The notes under the pieces: generated by a model | Told to the model about the DNA's origin: nothing | What the model saw: only the letters and a program-made list of their open reading frames with translations | Database searches by the model: none | Made by a program: the position numbers and the translations under genes | Source: Buchnera aphidicola (Tetraneura ulmi) | GTDB taxonomy: Bacteria > Pseudomonadota > Gammaproteobacteria > Enterobacterales > Enterobacteriaceae | Direction of reading: 5' to 3' | DNA length: 64,000 nt | NCBI RefSeq assembly: GCF_964058925.1 | Contig: NZ_OZ060366.1 | Span: 286,308-350,307, forward strand | Shown: piece after piece, positions 19,825-28,009 of the stretch | Layout of the letters: every line of letters starts with the position of its first letter | Position numbering within the stretch: the stretch's first letter is position 1

Positions 19825-21384
19825 ATGGATTTTTTTTTTAAAACATCTACTTGGATACCCCTATTTACATTAATTATTTTAGAAATAGTTTTAAGTATTG
19901 ATAATTTAGTATTTATCTCTTTTTTAATAGATAAACTTTCACCGAATAGTAGAGACAAAGCTAGAATTATTGGATTAAGTTTTGCATTGGTAATGCGATT
20001 AATTCTATTAGCTTCAATTTCTTGGATAATTACTTTAACTCATCCAATCATCCAAAATAAATATTTTAATTTATCAGGAAGAGATTTAATTTTATTATTT
20101 GGAGGTTCTTTTTTATTATTTAAATCTACTATTGAACTACATGAAAGATTAGAATATCAAAAAAATGAATCTTTTAATGAAAAAAATTATTCAAATTTTT
20201 GGACTATAGTACTACAAATAGTAGTATTAGATGCTATATTTTCATTAGATTCTGTAATTACAGCTGTAGGAATGGTTAATTCATTACCAATAATGATGTC
20301 AGCAGTTATAGTAGCAATGATTTTTATGTTATTAGCTTCAAAACAATTAACTAAATTTATAAATCTTCATCCTTCAGTAGTGGTATTATGCTTAAGTTTT
20401 TTATTAATGATTGGTGTATCATTAATTGCAGAATCAATTGGTTTTTTTATACCAAAGGGATATTTATACACAGCTATCAGTTTTTCAGTTTTAATCGAAT
20501 TATTTAATCAAATTTCTAAACAAAAAATCATTAAATATCAATCTAAACGTCCAATTAGACAAAGAGTTACAGAATCTATTCTTAAATTAATGTTAGGAGA
20601 AAAAAATAAAAATGGTAAAAAGATTATGGAATTACCTAATACTATAGGTAATCAGAAAAAAAAATATTCTAAATCTATTTATAAAGCTTTCAAAGATGAA
20701 GAAAAATATATGATAAATGGAGTTTTAACATTAGCTTTTCGTTCTATTCGTAGTATTATGACTCCAAGATCTGAAATTTCTTGGGTAAATCTAGAAAATA
20801 GTAATAAAGAAATTAGAAATCAATTATTAGATACTCCTCATAGTCTATTTCCAATTTGTAGAGGTGAATTAGATGAAATAGTTGGAATTGTACGAGCTAA
20901 AGAATTATTAATGATTTTAGAAAAAAAAGATGACATAAATATTTTCTCTTCTAAAACACCTCCAATAATTATTCCTGATACATTAGATACTATAAAACTT
21001 TTAGGTGTTTTAAAAAATTCTAGAGGTAGCTTGGTAATTGTAAGTAATGAATTCGGAGTAATACAAGGTTTAATAACTCCATTAGATGTATTAGAAGCAA
21101 TTGCTGGAGAGTTTCCTGATGCTGATGAAACTCCAGAAATAATTTTTGAAAAAGACGGTAGTTGGTTGGTTAAGGGTGGAACAGATTTACATTCTTTACA
21201 ACAACTATTAAACACAGAAAATCTAATTCAAGAAGAAAATTATGCATCTTTAAACGGTTTTTTAATATCTCATAAAGGACAATTACCTGTTCCTGGTGAA
21301 ATCATCGAAATTCCACCATTACAATTTCATATTTTAGAAGTTACAGAATATAGAATAAATTTAGTAAGAATAAAAAAAATTTAA
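19825..21384 (+). CDS. yoaE: TerC-family membrane protein with CBS and CorC/HlyC domains (YoaE)
   Basis: The 519-residue protein has an N-terminal TerC-type region of several transmembrane helices (about 1-235) containing LSIDNLVFISFL and VVLDAIFSLDSVITAVGM. A cytosolic linker follows, then a CBS pair (about 300-420, IMTPRSEISWV, GIVRAKELL, IQGLITPLDVLEAIAGEFPD). It ends with a CorC/HlyC domain (about 430-515). TerC proteins are proposed to load manganese during protein export; the exact job of YoaE is not established. GAGAG precedes the ATG. tsaB starts 4 bp after the stop, suggesting co-transcription. Confidence 0.93.
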   Translation: MDFFFKTSTWIPLFTLIILEIVLSIDNLVFISFLIDKLSPNSRDKARIIGLSFALVMRLILLASISWIITLTHPIIQNKYFNLSGRDLILLFGGSFLLFKSTIELHERLEYQKNESFNEKNYSNFWTIVLQIVVLDAIFSLDSVITAVGMVNSLPIMMSAVIVAMIFMLLASKQLTKFINLHPSVVVLCLSFLLMIGVSLIAESIGFFIPKGYLYTAISFSVLIELFNQISKQKIIKYQSKRPIRQRVTESILKLMLGEKNKNGKKIMELPNTIGNQKKKYSKSIYKAFKDEEKYMINGVLTLAFRSIRSIMTPRSEISWVNLENSNKEIRNQLLDTPHSLFPICRGELDEIVGIVRAKELLMILEKKDDINIFSSKTPPIIIPDTLDTIKLLGVLKNSRGSLVIVSNEFGVIQGLITPLDVLEAIAGEFPDADETPEIIFEKDGSWLVKGGTDLHSLQQLLNTENLIQEENYASLNGFLISHKGQLPVPGEIIEIPPLQFHILEVTEYRINLVRIKKI

Positions 21385-21387
21385 TTT

Positions 21388-22062
21388 ATGTATAAAAAAA
21401 TGACAAAAATAATTTTATCTTTGGATACTTCAATAAATTGTTGTTCAGTAGCATTATTAATTAACGATTATATTGATTCTTTATTTGAAAAATGTAATCG
21501 AAATCAAACGAAAAAAATTCTACCTATGATTCAAAAAATATTAAAAAGAAATTCAATTAATTTAAATGAAATTAGCTTAATAGGAGTGACTCATGGTCCA
21601 GGTGAATTAACAGGGATAAGAACAGCTATCTGTGTATCTAAAAGTATTTCTATAATAAAAAAAATTCCATTAATCAGTGTTTCTACACTATCCGTTTTAG
21701 CAGAGCAGTCAAAAAGATTATATTTAATCGATAAAGTATTAGTATTTATGAATTTTAATAAAAATAAAACGTTTTTAGGAAAATATTTTATAAATAATAA
21801 AAATGGGGTTTTTGAATTAGAAGGTGAAGAACGGTTATTGAATAAAAATGATATTAATATAAAAAATTTAAATTTAAATGATGAATGGACTGCGATAGGA
21901 AATAGTTTTAAAAAAAAAGATTTTGAAAAACATAAAAAAATAAAATTTATGAAAATTACAATTCCTAACGCAGTTGATATTCTTCCATTTGCTAATTTAT
22001 TTTATCAAAATAAAGAAAACTTTAAAAATGTCAAAAATATAAAAGTAAATTACTTATATTAA
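21388..22062 (+). CDS. tsaB: tRNA threonylcarbamoyladenosine synthesis protein TsaB
   Basis: TsaB (YeaZ) is the scaffold partner of TsaD in making t6A37 on ANN-decoding tRNAs. The ASKHA fold is recognisable from ILSLDTSINCCSVALL and ILPMIQKIL, and from VTHGPGELTGIRTAICVSKSI, close to the family YGRGPGSFTGVRIG, followed by LISVSTLSVLAEQ. It has 224 residues, near the E. coli 231. The C-terminal half is poorly conserved. The start could also be ATG at 21403. It converges with minE. Confidence 0.9.
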   Translation: MYKKMTKIILSLDTSINCCSVALLINDYIDSLFEKCNRNQTKKILPMIQKILKRNSINLNEISLIGVTHGPGELTGIRTAICVSKSISIIKKIPLISVSTLSVLAEQSKRLYLIDKVLVFMNFNKNKTFLGKYFINNKNGVFELEGEERLLNKNDINIKNLNLNDEWTAIGNSFKKKDFEKHKKIKFMKITIPNAVDILPFANLFYQNKENFKNVKNIKVNYLY

Positions 22063-22142
22063 AAATATTTATTTTTTGATATTTAAAAAAAATAATAAAT
22101 GGTGTTTTTATATAAATTTAATAAATTTAAATAAATATAAAT

Positions 22143-22409
22143 TTATTTATCAGAAATAATTATATTTAATTTAATAACAATAGGAGTAATAGATTTTTTT
22201 TCTTTTTTATATTTTATAGAAATTATCTTTGGATTATTAATTTTTATATATTTTGAAATTACCAATAAAATTTCTTTTTTTAAATTAGGCAAATAGTCTG
22301 GTTCAAAAATAATATTTTTTCTGTTGTTTGAAACGATTATTTGCAATCTTTTTTTTGCTATAAATGCACTATTTTTTTTTAAAGACAAAAATAAATTTAA
22401 TACAGACAT
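22143..22409 (-). CDS. minE: Cell division topological specificity factor MinE
   Basis: MinE stimulates MinD ATPase and drives pole-to-pole oscillation, so that septa form mid-cell. It has 88 residues, as in E. coli. The N-terminal anti-MinCD region LFLSLKKNSAFIAKKRLQIIVSN is well kept. The following topological domain keeps EPDYLPNLKKEILLVISKYI. The C-terminal third is diverged and Lys/Ile-rich. It starts 6 bp after minD; the minCDE order matches E. coli. Confidence 0.95.
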   Translation of the reverse strand: MSVLNLFLSLKKNSAFIAKKRLQIIVSNNRKNIIFEPDYLPNLKKEILLVISKYIKINNPKIISIKYKKEKKSITPIVIKLNIIISDK

Positions 22410-22415
22410 TTTGAA

Positions 22416-23228
22416 CTATCTCCCAAATAAACGTTGAAAAAAACTTTTTTTTTCCTCTTTAATAAAACGAAATGGTATGTTTTTCCCAATTATTCTATTT
22501 ACAACATCAAAATATGCATTTCCTGCTTTAGAATTAGAATTTAAAATAACTGAAATTCCTTGATTAGAAGAATTTAAAACATTGAAGTCTTCAGGAACCA
22601 CTCCTATAAGTGGAACTCTTAATATTTCTGAAATATCTGTAACACTTAACATTTCACCTGTTTTAACTCTAGTAGGTTCGTATCTGGTTATTAATAGGTA
22701 TTCTTTAATTGGTTTTAAATTTTTTTCTGATCGATACGATTTAGAAGATAAAATTCCTAGCACTCGATCAGAGTCACGAACAGAAGATATTTCTGGATTA
22801 GTAACTAAAATCGCTATATCAGAAAAATACATAGATAAAATCGCTCCTTTATCTATTCCAGCAGGAGAATCACAAATAATAAAACTAAAATCCATCTCAA
22901 TTAATTCATAAATTATTTTTTTTACTCCTTCTTTAGTTAAAGAATTTTTAGATTTAGTTTGAGAAGCTGGTAGAATAAACAGATTCTCATAATTTTTGTC
23001 CCGTATCAATGCTTGATTTAATTTAGCATCCCCTTGAATGACATTAATAAAATCATAAACAACTCTTCTTTCACATCCCATTATCAAATCTAAATTTCTC
23101 AATCCAATATCAAAATCTATAACAACTGTTTTTTTACCTTCTAAAGCTAATCCAGTGGATATCGCTGCACTAGTCGTTGTTTTGCCAACCCCACCTTTTC
23201 CTGAAGTAACAACAATAATTTTACTCAT
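22416..23228 (-). CDS. minD: Septum-site-determining ATPase MinD
   Basis: Membrane-associated ATPase that recruits MinC. It has 270 residues, as in E. coli. The deviant Walker A is GKGGVGKTTTSAA near 10-19; switch I/II regions include VIDFDIGLRNLDLIMG and IICDSPAGID. The C-terminal amphipathic membrane-targeting helix FFQRLFGR is intact. It is translated between minC (19 bp upstream) and minE. Confidence 0.97.
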   Translation of the reverse strand: MSKIIVVTSGKGGVGKTTTSAAISTGLALEGKKTVVIDFDIGLRNLDLIMGCERRVVYDFINVIQGDAKLNQALIRDKNYENLFILPASQTKSKNSLTKEGVKKIIYELIEMDFSFIICDSPAGIDKGAILSMYFSDIAILVTNPEISSVRDSDRVLGILSSKSYRSEKNLKPIKEYLLITRYEPTRVKTGEMLSVTDISEILRVPLIGVVPEDFNVLNSSNQGISVILNSNSKAGNAYFDVVNRIIGKNIPFRFIKEEKKSFFQRLFGR

Positions 23229-23247
23229 TTTTTATCCTAATAAATTT

Positions 23248-23946
23248 TTAATCTAAAAGATTAATTTTTAATTTATCATTTTTTAAAAAAATTCTAACAG
23301 TTTTTCCCAATATTTTTTTTTTAATTTCATCTAATAAAACGTATTCTCCAGAAATTGACACTAACTCTGAAAACAACTTTGTGCAAAAAATTTGACTATT
23401 CCTATTTCCATTAGCTCCTGCTAAAACTCTTCCTTTCATAAAACCATATATATGAACGTTTCCATCTGCTATTAGTTCAGCACCAGGATTAACATTGTTA
23501 GTTACAATTAAATCAGCAGATCTTGCATATATAGTTTGACCCGATCTAACAGGAGTATCAATTATATAGTTCTTTTTTAGTTTAACTAATTTAGAAGAAA
23601 ATATCTTTGGAGAAGATAATTGATTATCATAAAAAATTTTATTCTTGTCTGAAAAAATAGGATAACCTAATTTTTTTATAATTTTTTTTAAAAATAAATC
23701 TTTGCATCCTGTAAAACCTATAACATTCAAATTTGAAGAAACAATTTCTTTTATCATTTCTTTTAAATTCACTTTTCTTGATAAATTAGAAATGTTTATA
23801 GCAATAGGAGCTTCTTTAAAAAAAGAAGGAAATAATTTTATTTTTTTTTGTAATGCATTTTTTACAATTTCTATATTATCATTGAGTAAATAAAGAACCA
23901 TGAAAGTAAAAACATTTCCTTGAATTTTAATTGGAATATTTTTCAT
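23248..23946 (-). CDS. minC: Septum-site-determining protein MinC
   Basis: Inhibitor of FtsZ polymerisation. It has 232 residues (E. coli 231). The N-terminal FtsZ-binding domain (about 1-105) is strongly diverged. The C-terminal beta-helix domain is well kept: PVRSGQTIYARSADLIV, NPGAELIADGNVHIYG, and GRVLAGANGNRNSQIFCTKL. This domain binds MinD. It is first gene of minCDE on the minus strand and divergent from rsmC. Confidence 0.94.
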   Translation of the reverse strand: MKNIPIKIQGNVFTFMVLYLLNDNIEIVKNALQKKIKLFPSFFKEAPIAINISNLSRKVNLKEMIKEIVSSNLNVIGFTGCKDLFLKKIIKKLGYPIFSDKNKIFYDNQLSSPKIFSSKLVKLKKNYIIDTPVRSGQTIYARSADLIVTNNVNPGAELIADGNVHIYGFMKGRVLAGANGNRNSQIFCTKLFSELVSISGEYVLLDEIKKKILGKTVRIFLKNDKLKINLLD

Positions 23947-24036
23947 TTTTTTTTGCCATATTACAAAATAATACTATTTTTTTTTAAAATACTAAAATAT
24001 TTTAAAATAAACATTCTTTTTTAAAAAAAATAAACA

Positions 24037-25071
24037 ATGAAATTCAAAAATAAAGAAAATAAAGAAAAAAAAATTTTTTTAAGACAAATTAATAAATTTT
24101 TATACAAAAATATAATTTTATCCGGAAACGTTCAACCTAGTATTATTGATGGTTTTAATTTTAAAAAAATTAATATATTTACTACAAAATATCATTTTTT
24201 TGAAAAATTAAATTTTATAGGAAAAACCCATTTTGGTTTAGTTTCTAATGAAAAAATTTTTTTAAAAAGTAATTTTTTTATATATTTCTGGACTAGAAAT
24301 AAAAAAGAAGCATTATTCCAATTACATTTCTTTTTTAATCATTTAAAAAATAATACAAAAGTTTTAATTCTTGGAAAAAATTCATTTGGAGTAAGAAGTT
24401 GTGTCCACTTATTAAAAAAATGGATAAATTTAAAAAAAATTGATTCAGTTCAAAGTTGTTCTTGTTTTAGTGGTTATACTAAAAAATTATTAAACCATCC
24501 ATTTTTTTTTAAAAAATTTTTTAATACATATTACATAAAAGATTTAAAAATAAAAAGTTTACCAGGAGTTTTCGATTATTCTGGAATAGATAAGGGAACA
24601 ATTTTATTAGCATCTACATTTTCTAAAAAAATAAAAGGAAAAGTATTGGATTTAGGATGCGGATCAGGAATTTTAAGTTTATTTTTATCTAAAATTTGTA
24701 AAGATAAAATTTCACTTACTCTAATAGATTCAGATTATTATTCAATAATATCTAGTATAGAAAATTTTAAAATAAAAAATGTTAAAGTAAAAATCTTAAC
24801 AAGTAATTTATTTTCAAATATTAAAGAAAAATTTGACTTCATTATATCCAATCCTCCAATTCATGAAGGAAATAAAATAACAACAAAAATAGTAGAACAG
24901 ATAATAAAAAAATCTATAAATTATTTGAATAAAGAAGGTGAACTCCGATTTGTTTCTTTATCTTGCTTATCTTATAAAAAATTTTCAAAAAAATATTTTA
25001 AATTTGTAAAAATTTTCAAAAAAAATAAATCGTATACAGTTTATAAATTAACAAAACCTATTAAGAAATAA
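24037..25071 (+). CDS. rsmC: 16S rRNA (guanine-1207-N2)-methyltransferase
   Basis: It has 344 residues (E. coli RsmC 343). The C-terminal catalytic half has the SAM motif VLDLGCGSGILSLFL near 204-218 and the base-flipping FIISNPPIHEG (family NPPFHDG). The N-terminal half is a diverged, catalytically dead methyltransferase copy used for substrate binding. The gene is very Lys/Phe/Asn-rich. It ends 4 bp before the 3' end of the oppositely oriented tRNA-Leu gene. Confidence 0.9.
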   Translation: MKFKNKENKEKKIFLRQINKFLYKNIILSGNVQPSIIDGFNFKKINIFTTKYHFFEKLNFIGKTHFGLVSNEKIFLKSNFFIYFWTRNKKEALFQLHFFFNHLKNNTKVLILGKNSFGVRSCVHLLKKWINLKKIDSVQSCSCFSGYTKKLLNHPFFFKKFFNTYYIKDLKIKSLPGVFDYSGIDKGTILLASTFSKKIKGKVLDLGCGSGILSLFLSKICKDKISLTLIDSDYYSIISSIENFKIKNVKVKILTSNLFSNIKEKFDFIISNPPIHEGNKITTKIVEQIIKKSINYLNKEGELRFVSLSCLSYKKFSKKYFKFVKIFKKNKSYTVYKLTKPIKK

Positions 25072-25075
25072 AAAT

Positions 25076-25159
25076 TACCCGGAGCGGGACTTGAACCCGC
25101 AAAGCTAAAAAGCCGAGGGATTTTAAGTCCCTTGTGTCTACCGATTTCACCACCCGGGC
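25076..25159 (-). tRNA. tRNA-Leu(UAA)
   Basis: An 84-nt gene with a long variable arm. The acceptor arm GCCCGGG pairs with UCCGGGU; the anticodon loop reads CUUAAAA (anticodon UAA). The T arm is GCGGGTTCAAGTCCCGC. It is very close to E. coli tRNA-Leu(UAA). The 3' CCA is not encoded. It lies 25 bp downstream of tRNA-Cys on the same strand, probably one transcript. Confidence 0.97.
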
Positions 25160-25184
25160 TTTCTTTTTTATAGATTTTTTATTT

Positions 25185-25255
25185 AGACGCATCCCGGAAT
25201 CGAACCGAGTTATTCGGATTTGCAATCCGATGCATAACCAATCTGCCAACGCGTC
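25185..25255 (-). tRNA. tRNA-Cys(GCA)
   Basis: A 71-nt gene. The acceptor GACGCGU pairs with AUGCGUC (one G-U); the anticodon arm CGGATTGCAAATCCG gives GCA; the T arm is CTCGGTTCGATTCCGGG with a mismatch. The discriminator is U73, the cysteine identity base. No CCA is encoded. Confidence 0.96.
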
Positions 25256-25266
25256 CTACTTAAGTT

Positions 25267-25295
25267 ATTCTAAATAAAAATAAATTATTTATCAA
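25267..25295 (-). promoter_or_regulatory. Promoter of the tRNA-Cys/tRNA-Leu transcript
   Basis: On the minus strand TTGATA (25295-25290) is separated by exactly 17 bp from TAGAAT (25272-25267). Each differs from the sigma-70 consensus by one base. The predicted start, near 25260, is about five bases before the tRNA-Cys 5' end. Confidence 0.72.
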
Positions 25296-25363
25296 GATAA
25301 ACATCTTATATATTTAAAAAAATGAAAAAATAATTTTTTTTTCTTTTTTTTTAAACTGTTAAA

Positions 25364-25372
25364 TGATATAAT
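25364..25372 (+). promoter_or_regulatory. Extended -10 promoter for tRNA-Ser
   Basis: TGATATAAT is a perfect extended -10 (TGnTATAAT) about 50 bp before the tRNA-Ser 5' end. No -35 hexamer is recognisable at the expected distance, only T-rich sequence. Confidence 0.45.
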
Positions 25373-25421
25373 TTTTTAGATAATATAATTATTTTTTAAA
25401 ATATGATTTTTAAAATGTTAA

Positions 25422-25506
25422 GGAGGGGTGGCTGAGTGGTTTAAAGCAGCGGTCTTGAAAACCGCCGATGAGAAATCATCCGAGAGTTCGAATCCCTCCC
25501 TCTCCA
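25422..25506 (+). tRNA. tRNA-Ser(UGA)
   Basis: An 85-nt gene with a long variable arm (GCCGATGAGAAATCATC). The acceptor GGAGGGG pairs with CCUCUCC (one G-U). The anticodon loop CUUGAAA gives UGA, and the D arm reads GCTGAGTGG. The T stem contains one A-C mismatch as written. The discriminator is A, not the G usual for bacterial tRNA-Ser. CCA is not encoded. It would be charged by SerS encoded at 8.2 kb. Confidence 0.95.
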
Positions 25507-25558
25507 AAATTAATTTTTATTTTTGTAAAAAATTTAATATTTTAAAAGAAAATTTTAA

Positions 25559-26287
25559 TTAGTAAATGTTTCTTAAATAAATAATTTCCCCGTTATTATT
25601 TACTATACCTTCTATTATAGTATTGTTATTACCATCTATGGCTACATTAATAATATCTTTTTCAAAAGCATTTTTTAATGCTTTACCTTGATTAATAATT
25701 ATAAAATCTTGCCCTATAAAAATTACTGAAACAGTTTGGTTTACATGAACTTTCCATGGTTCTCGAAACATTGATAATGTAATTGGTTCACCTATAGAAA
25801 TATTTTTAGAACTAATTTTTTTTAATATTTGATCTTTCTTAAAACAAACATCTGATGGTAATTCTTCTAATTTTCCAATTTTTGTAATTAAATCTGATTC
25901 AGAAATTACACTACCCAAATTTATTTTTGAATTTGAAGCAATATATTTTCCTTTCGAAGTAACTTTAACAAAAATATTTTGATAAACACCATTGCAAAAA
26001 ACTTTTGCAATTATATCACCCCAAATTGGAGAATTAGGGTATACAACTACTTTAGGAAAATTACAAAAATTTTTAATTCTAGATAAATTTTTAATTTTTA
26101 CCGAAATAAATTTATGATGAAAAATGTCTCTTTTCTTAAAAAAAGAAATTATTTTTTTTGAAAAATTATTTTTTTTATTTAAAAAATTTATATTACTATC
26201 ACTTTTTTTATTATCTATTTTAGCTTGTACATCACATACAAAACAAGAAATTAAGATAATAAAAAAAATTTTTAAGATATTTTTCAT
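25559..26287 (-). CDS. flgA: Flagellar P-ring assembly chaperone FlgA
   Basis: Periplasmic chaperone for P-ring protein FlgI. The N-terminus MKNILKIFFIILISCFV looks like a signal peptide (cleavage likely after VQA, near residue 22). The central SAF-like domain includes SKINLGSVISESDLI, and the C-terminal segment FIIINQGKALKNAFEKDI ends with a typical DGNNNTIIEGIV. It has 242 residues, slightly longer than E. coli (219). As in enterobacteria it is divergent from flgB. flgN and flgM, normally next to it, are absent: tRNA-Ser lies only 52 bp from its end. Confidence 0.88.
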   Translation of the reverse strand: MKNILKIFFIILISCFVCDVQAKIDNKKSDSNINFLNKKNNFSKKIISFFKKRDIFHHKFISVKIKNLSRIKNFCNFPKVVVYPNSPIWGDIIAKVFCNGVYQNIFVKVTSKGKYIASNSKINLGSVISESDLITKIGKLEELPSDVCFKKDQILKKISSKNISIGEPITLSMFREPWKVHVNQTVSVIFIGQDFIIINQGKALKNAFEKDIINVAIDGNNNTIIEGIVNNNGEIIYLRNIY

Positions 26288-26427
26288 TTTTATGTTCCTA
26301 ATATCTCAATATAAAATATTTTTTAAAAAATAATATTTATTCTATTGATAGATACTATCTATTCATATTAATATATTGATATTTAATTTTCTATTAATAC
26401 TTATTTAATTCAAAAGGTTATAAAAAA

Positions 26428-26838
26428 ATGTTTTCTGGAATACAAAATTTTTTACAAATGAGTGAAACAGCATTAACAATAAGAGCATTAAGACAAGAAT
26501 TGCTAGCAACAAATATTGCTAATTCAGAAACTCCTAATTATAAAGCAAAGGATATTGATTTTTACAAAACTATGAAAAGTTTAATTAAAAATCGTAAAAA
26601 GAACCTTAATTTTTTAAAATTAACAAAAAAATCTAATAAAAATTTTTACAGAAATTTAATTCCATATATTAAAATACATACTATAAGTAAAAATAGAAAT
26701 CAATCAAATAATAATGTTAATACAGTTAATATGAATAAAGAGAGAACGAAATTTGCAGATAATTCTATTCAATATCAAGTATTGTTAACTATTCTAAATT
26801 CTCAAATTAAAGATATGTATACTGTTACACAAGGATAA
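26428..26838 (+). CDS. flgB: Flagellar proximal rod protein FlgB
   Basis: It has 136 residues (E. coli 138). It starts with the rod/hook signature region LTIRALRQELLATNIANSET PNYKAKDIDF and ends with a helical tail around SIQYQVLLTILNSQIKDM. The middle is Lys/Asn-rich and poorly conserved. It opens the flgBCDEFGHIJK series; AAAGG precedes the ATG. It is exported by the flagellar type III system to form the proximal rod. Confidence 0.92.
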   Translation: MFSGIQNFLQMSETALTIRALRQELLATNIANSETPNYKAKDIDFYKTMKSLIKNRKKNLNFLKLTKKSNKNFYRNLIPYIKIHTISKNRNQSNNNVNTVNMNKERTKFADNSIQYQVLLTILNSQIKDMYTVTQG

Positions 26839-26845
26839 GAAAACT

Positions 26846-27256
26846 ATGTCATTATCAAATATATTTTATATAGCTGGATCAGCTATGGAAGCACAAGAAA
26901 AAAAAATAAACGTTATTTCTACAAATATAGCAAATACAGATAGCATAACTAGAAAAAACGGAAAATCATATCCATATATTGCAAAAAAAGTATTGTTAAA
27001 ATTCAGCAGTGAAAATAAATATATTGGAGGGGTCAAAATAGACCGAATAGTAAATTCTTCAGAAAATTTTAAAAAAATATATGATCCTAATAATCCTTTA
27101 TCAGACAAAGATGGTTTTATACAAAAATCTAATGTTAACGTAGTTTCAGAAATTATAGAAAGTATTTCAGCATCAAGAAACTATCAAGCTAATGTAGAAG
27201 TAGTTAATACCGCTAAATCATTATTAATGAAAACAATTTCAATAGGTCAACATTAA
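26846..27256 (+). CDS. flgC: Flagellar proximal rod protein FlgC
   Basis: It has 136 residues (E. coli 134). The signature SAMEAQEKKINVISTNIANTDS lies at the N-terminus, YDPNNPLSDKDGFIQKSNVNV in the middle, and the terminal helix EIIESISASRNYQANVEVVNT closely matches enterobacterial FlgC. It starts 7 bp after flgB. Confidence 0.95.
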   Translation: MSLSNIFYIAGSAMEAQEKKINVISTNIANTDSITRKNGKSYPYIAKKVLLKFSSENKYIGGVKIDRIVNSSENFKKIYDPNNPLSDKDGFIQKSNVNVVSEIIESISASRNYQANVEVVNTAKSLLMKTISIGQH

Positions 27257-27292
27257 TTTTTAAATTTAAAATTAAAACAAAGAGAAACAACA

Positions 27293-27955
27293 ATGATTAA
27301 TACAGATATTAATACAAAATTTAATTTAATTAGCAATCAAAATTCTTTAAAAAAAATAAATTTTAATGAAATGATGCAAAAAGATTTTATTAACTTGTTA
27401 ATTACACAAATAAAAAATCAAGATCCAATGAATCCAATAAAAAATTCGGAATTAATAAATCAATTAGCAGTAATTAAAACAAATAATAATCTTGAAAAAA
27501 TTAATAATCAAATAGAACAAATAAAAGAAAAAAATAAAATAAATAATATTTTTAATATGTCATCTTTAATTGGAAAAAAAATATTAATTCCTAGTTCAAA
27601 ATTCAAAAAAACTAAAAATATAAATTTATTTTGTGGAATTGAACTATTCAAAGATACAAAAAAACTAAATTTAAAAATTGTTGATATTAAAAATAGAAGT
27701 AATAAATTCATAAAACATTTAAAAAATATGAAATCAGGAATCCATTTTCTATCTATAGATGACAAAAATCTAAATTTACCAGTTGGAAACTATGAAATTA
27801 AAATAGATAAAGAAAATGATTTTAAAGACCCAAAAATAGGCACAATATTAAATTATTCTATAATACAAGGAATTACAAATCCTACAAAAAAACCTATTAT
27901 CGATTTAGGAAACATGAAAAATATAGAAATAAACGATATTAAAAAGATTTTCTAG
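27293..27955 (+). CDS. flgD: Flagellar hook capping protein FlgD
   Basis: It has 220 residues (E. coli 231). The N-terminal capping region is conserved: MMQKDFINLLITQIKNQDP then MNPIKNSELINQLAVIKT. The C-terminal Ig-like part is diverged. FlgD caps the growing hook during FlgE assembly and is then normally discarded. GAGAAAC lies upstream of the ATG. It precedes flgE. Confidence 0.9.
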   Translation: MINTDINTKFNLISNQNSLKKINFNEMMQKDFINLLITQIKNQDPMNPIKNSELINQLAVIKTNNNLEKINNQIEQIKEKNKINNIFNMSSLIGKKILIPSSKFKKTKNINLFCGIELFKDTKKLNLKIVDIKNRSNKFIKHLKNMKSGIHFLSIDDKNLNLPVGNYEIKIDKENDFKDPKIGTILNYSIIQGITNPTKKPIIDLGNMKNIEINDIKKIF

Positions 27956-28009
27956 AAAAAATTAATAAATTCATTTTTATAAAATTATTTTTTTTAAAGG
28001 TATTGAACT

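Noticed and set aside
20838-21215. Minus-strand open frame of 125 codons in yoaE
   Set aside because: Antisense to the CBS/CorC domains of YoaE; no Shine-Dalgarno site or recognisable family.
25061-25249. 62-codon minus-strand open frame over the tRNA cluster
   Set aside because: It covers tRNA-Leu and tRNA-Cys, which fold as proper cloverleaves; the frame is incidental.
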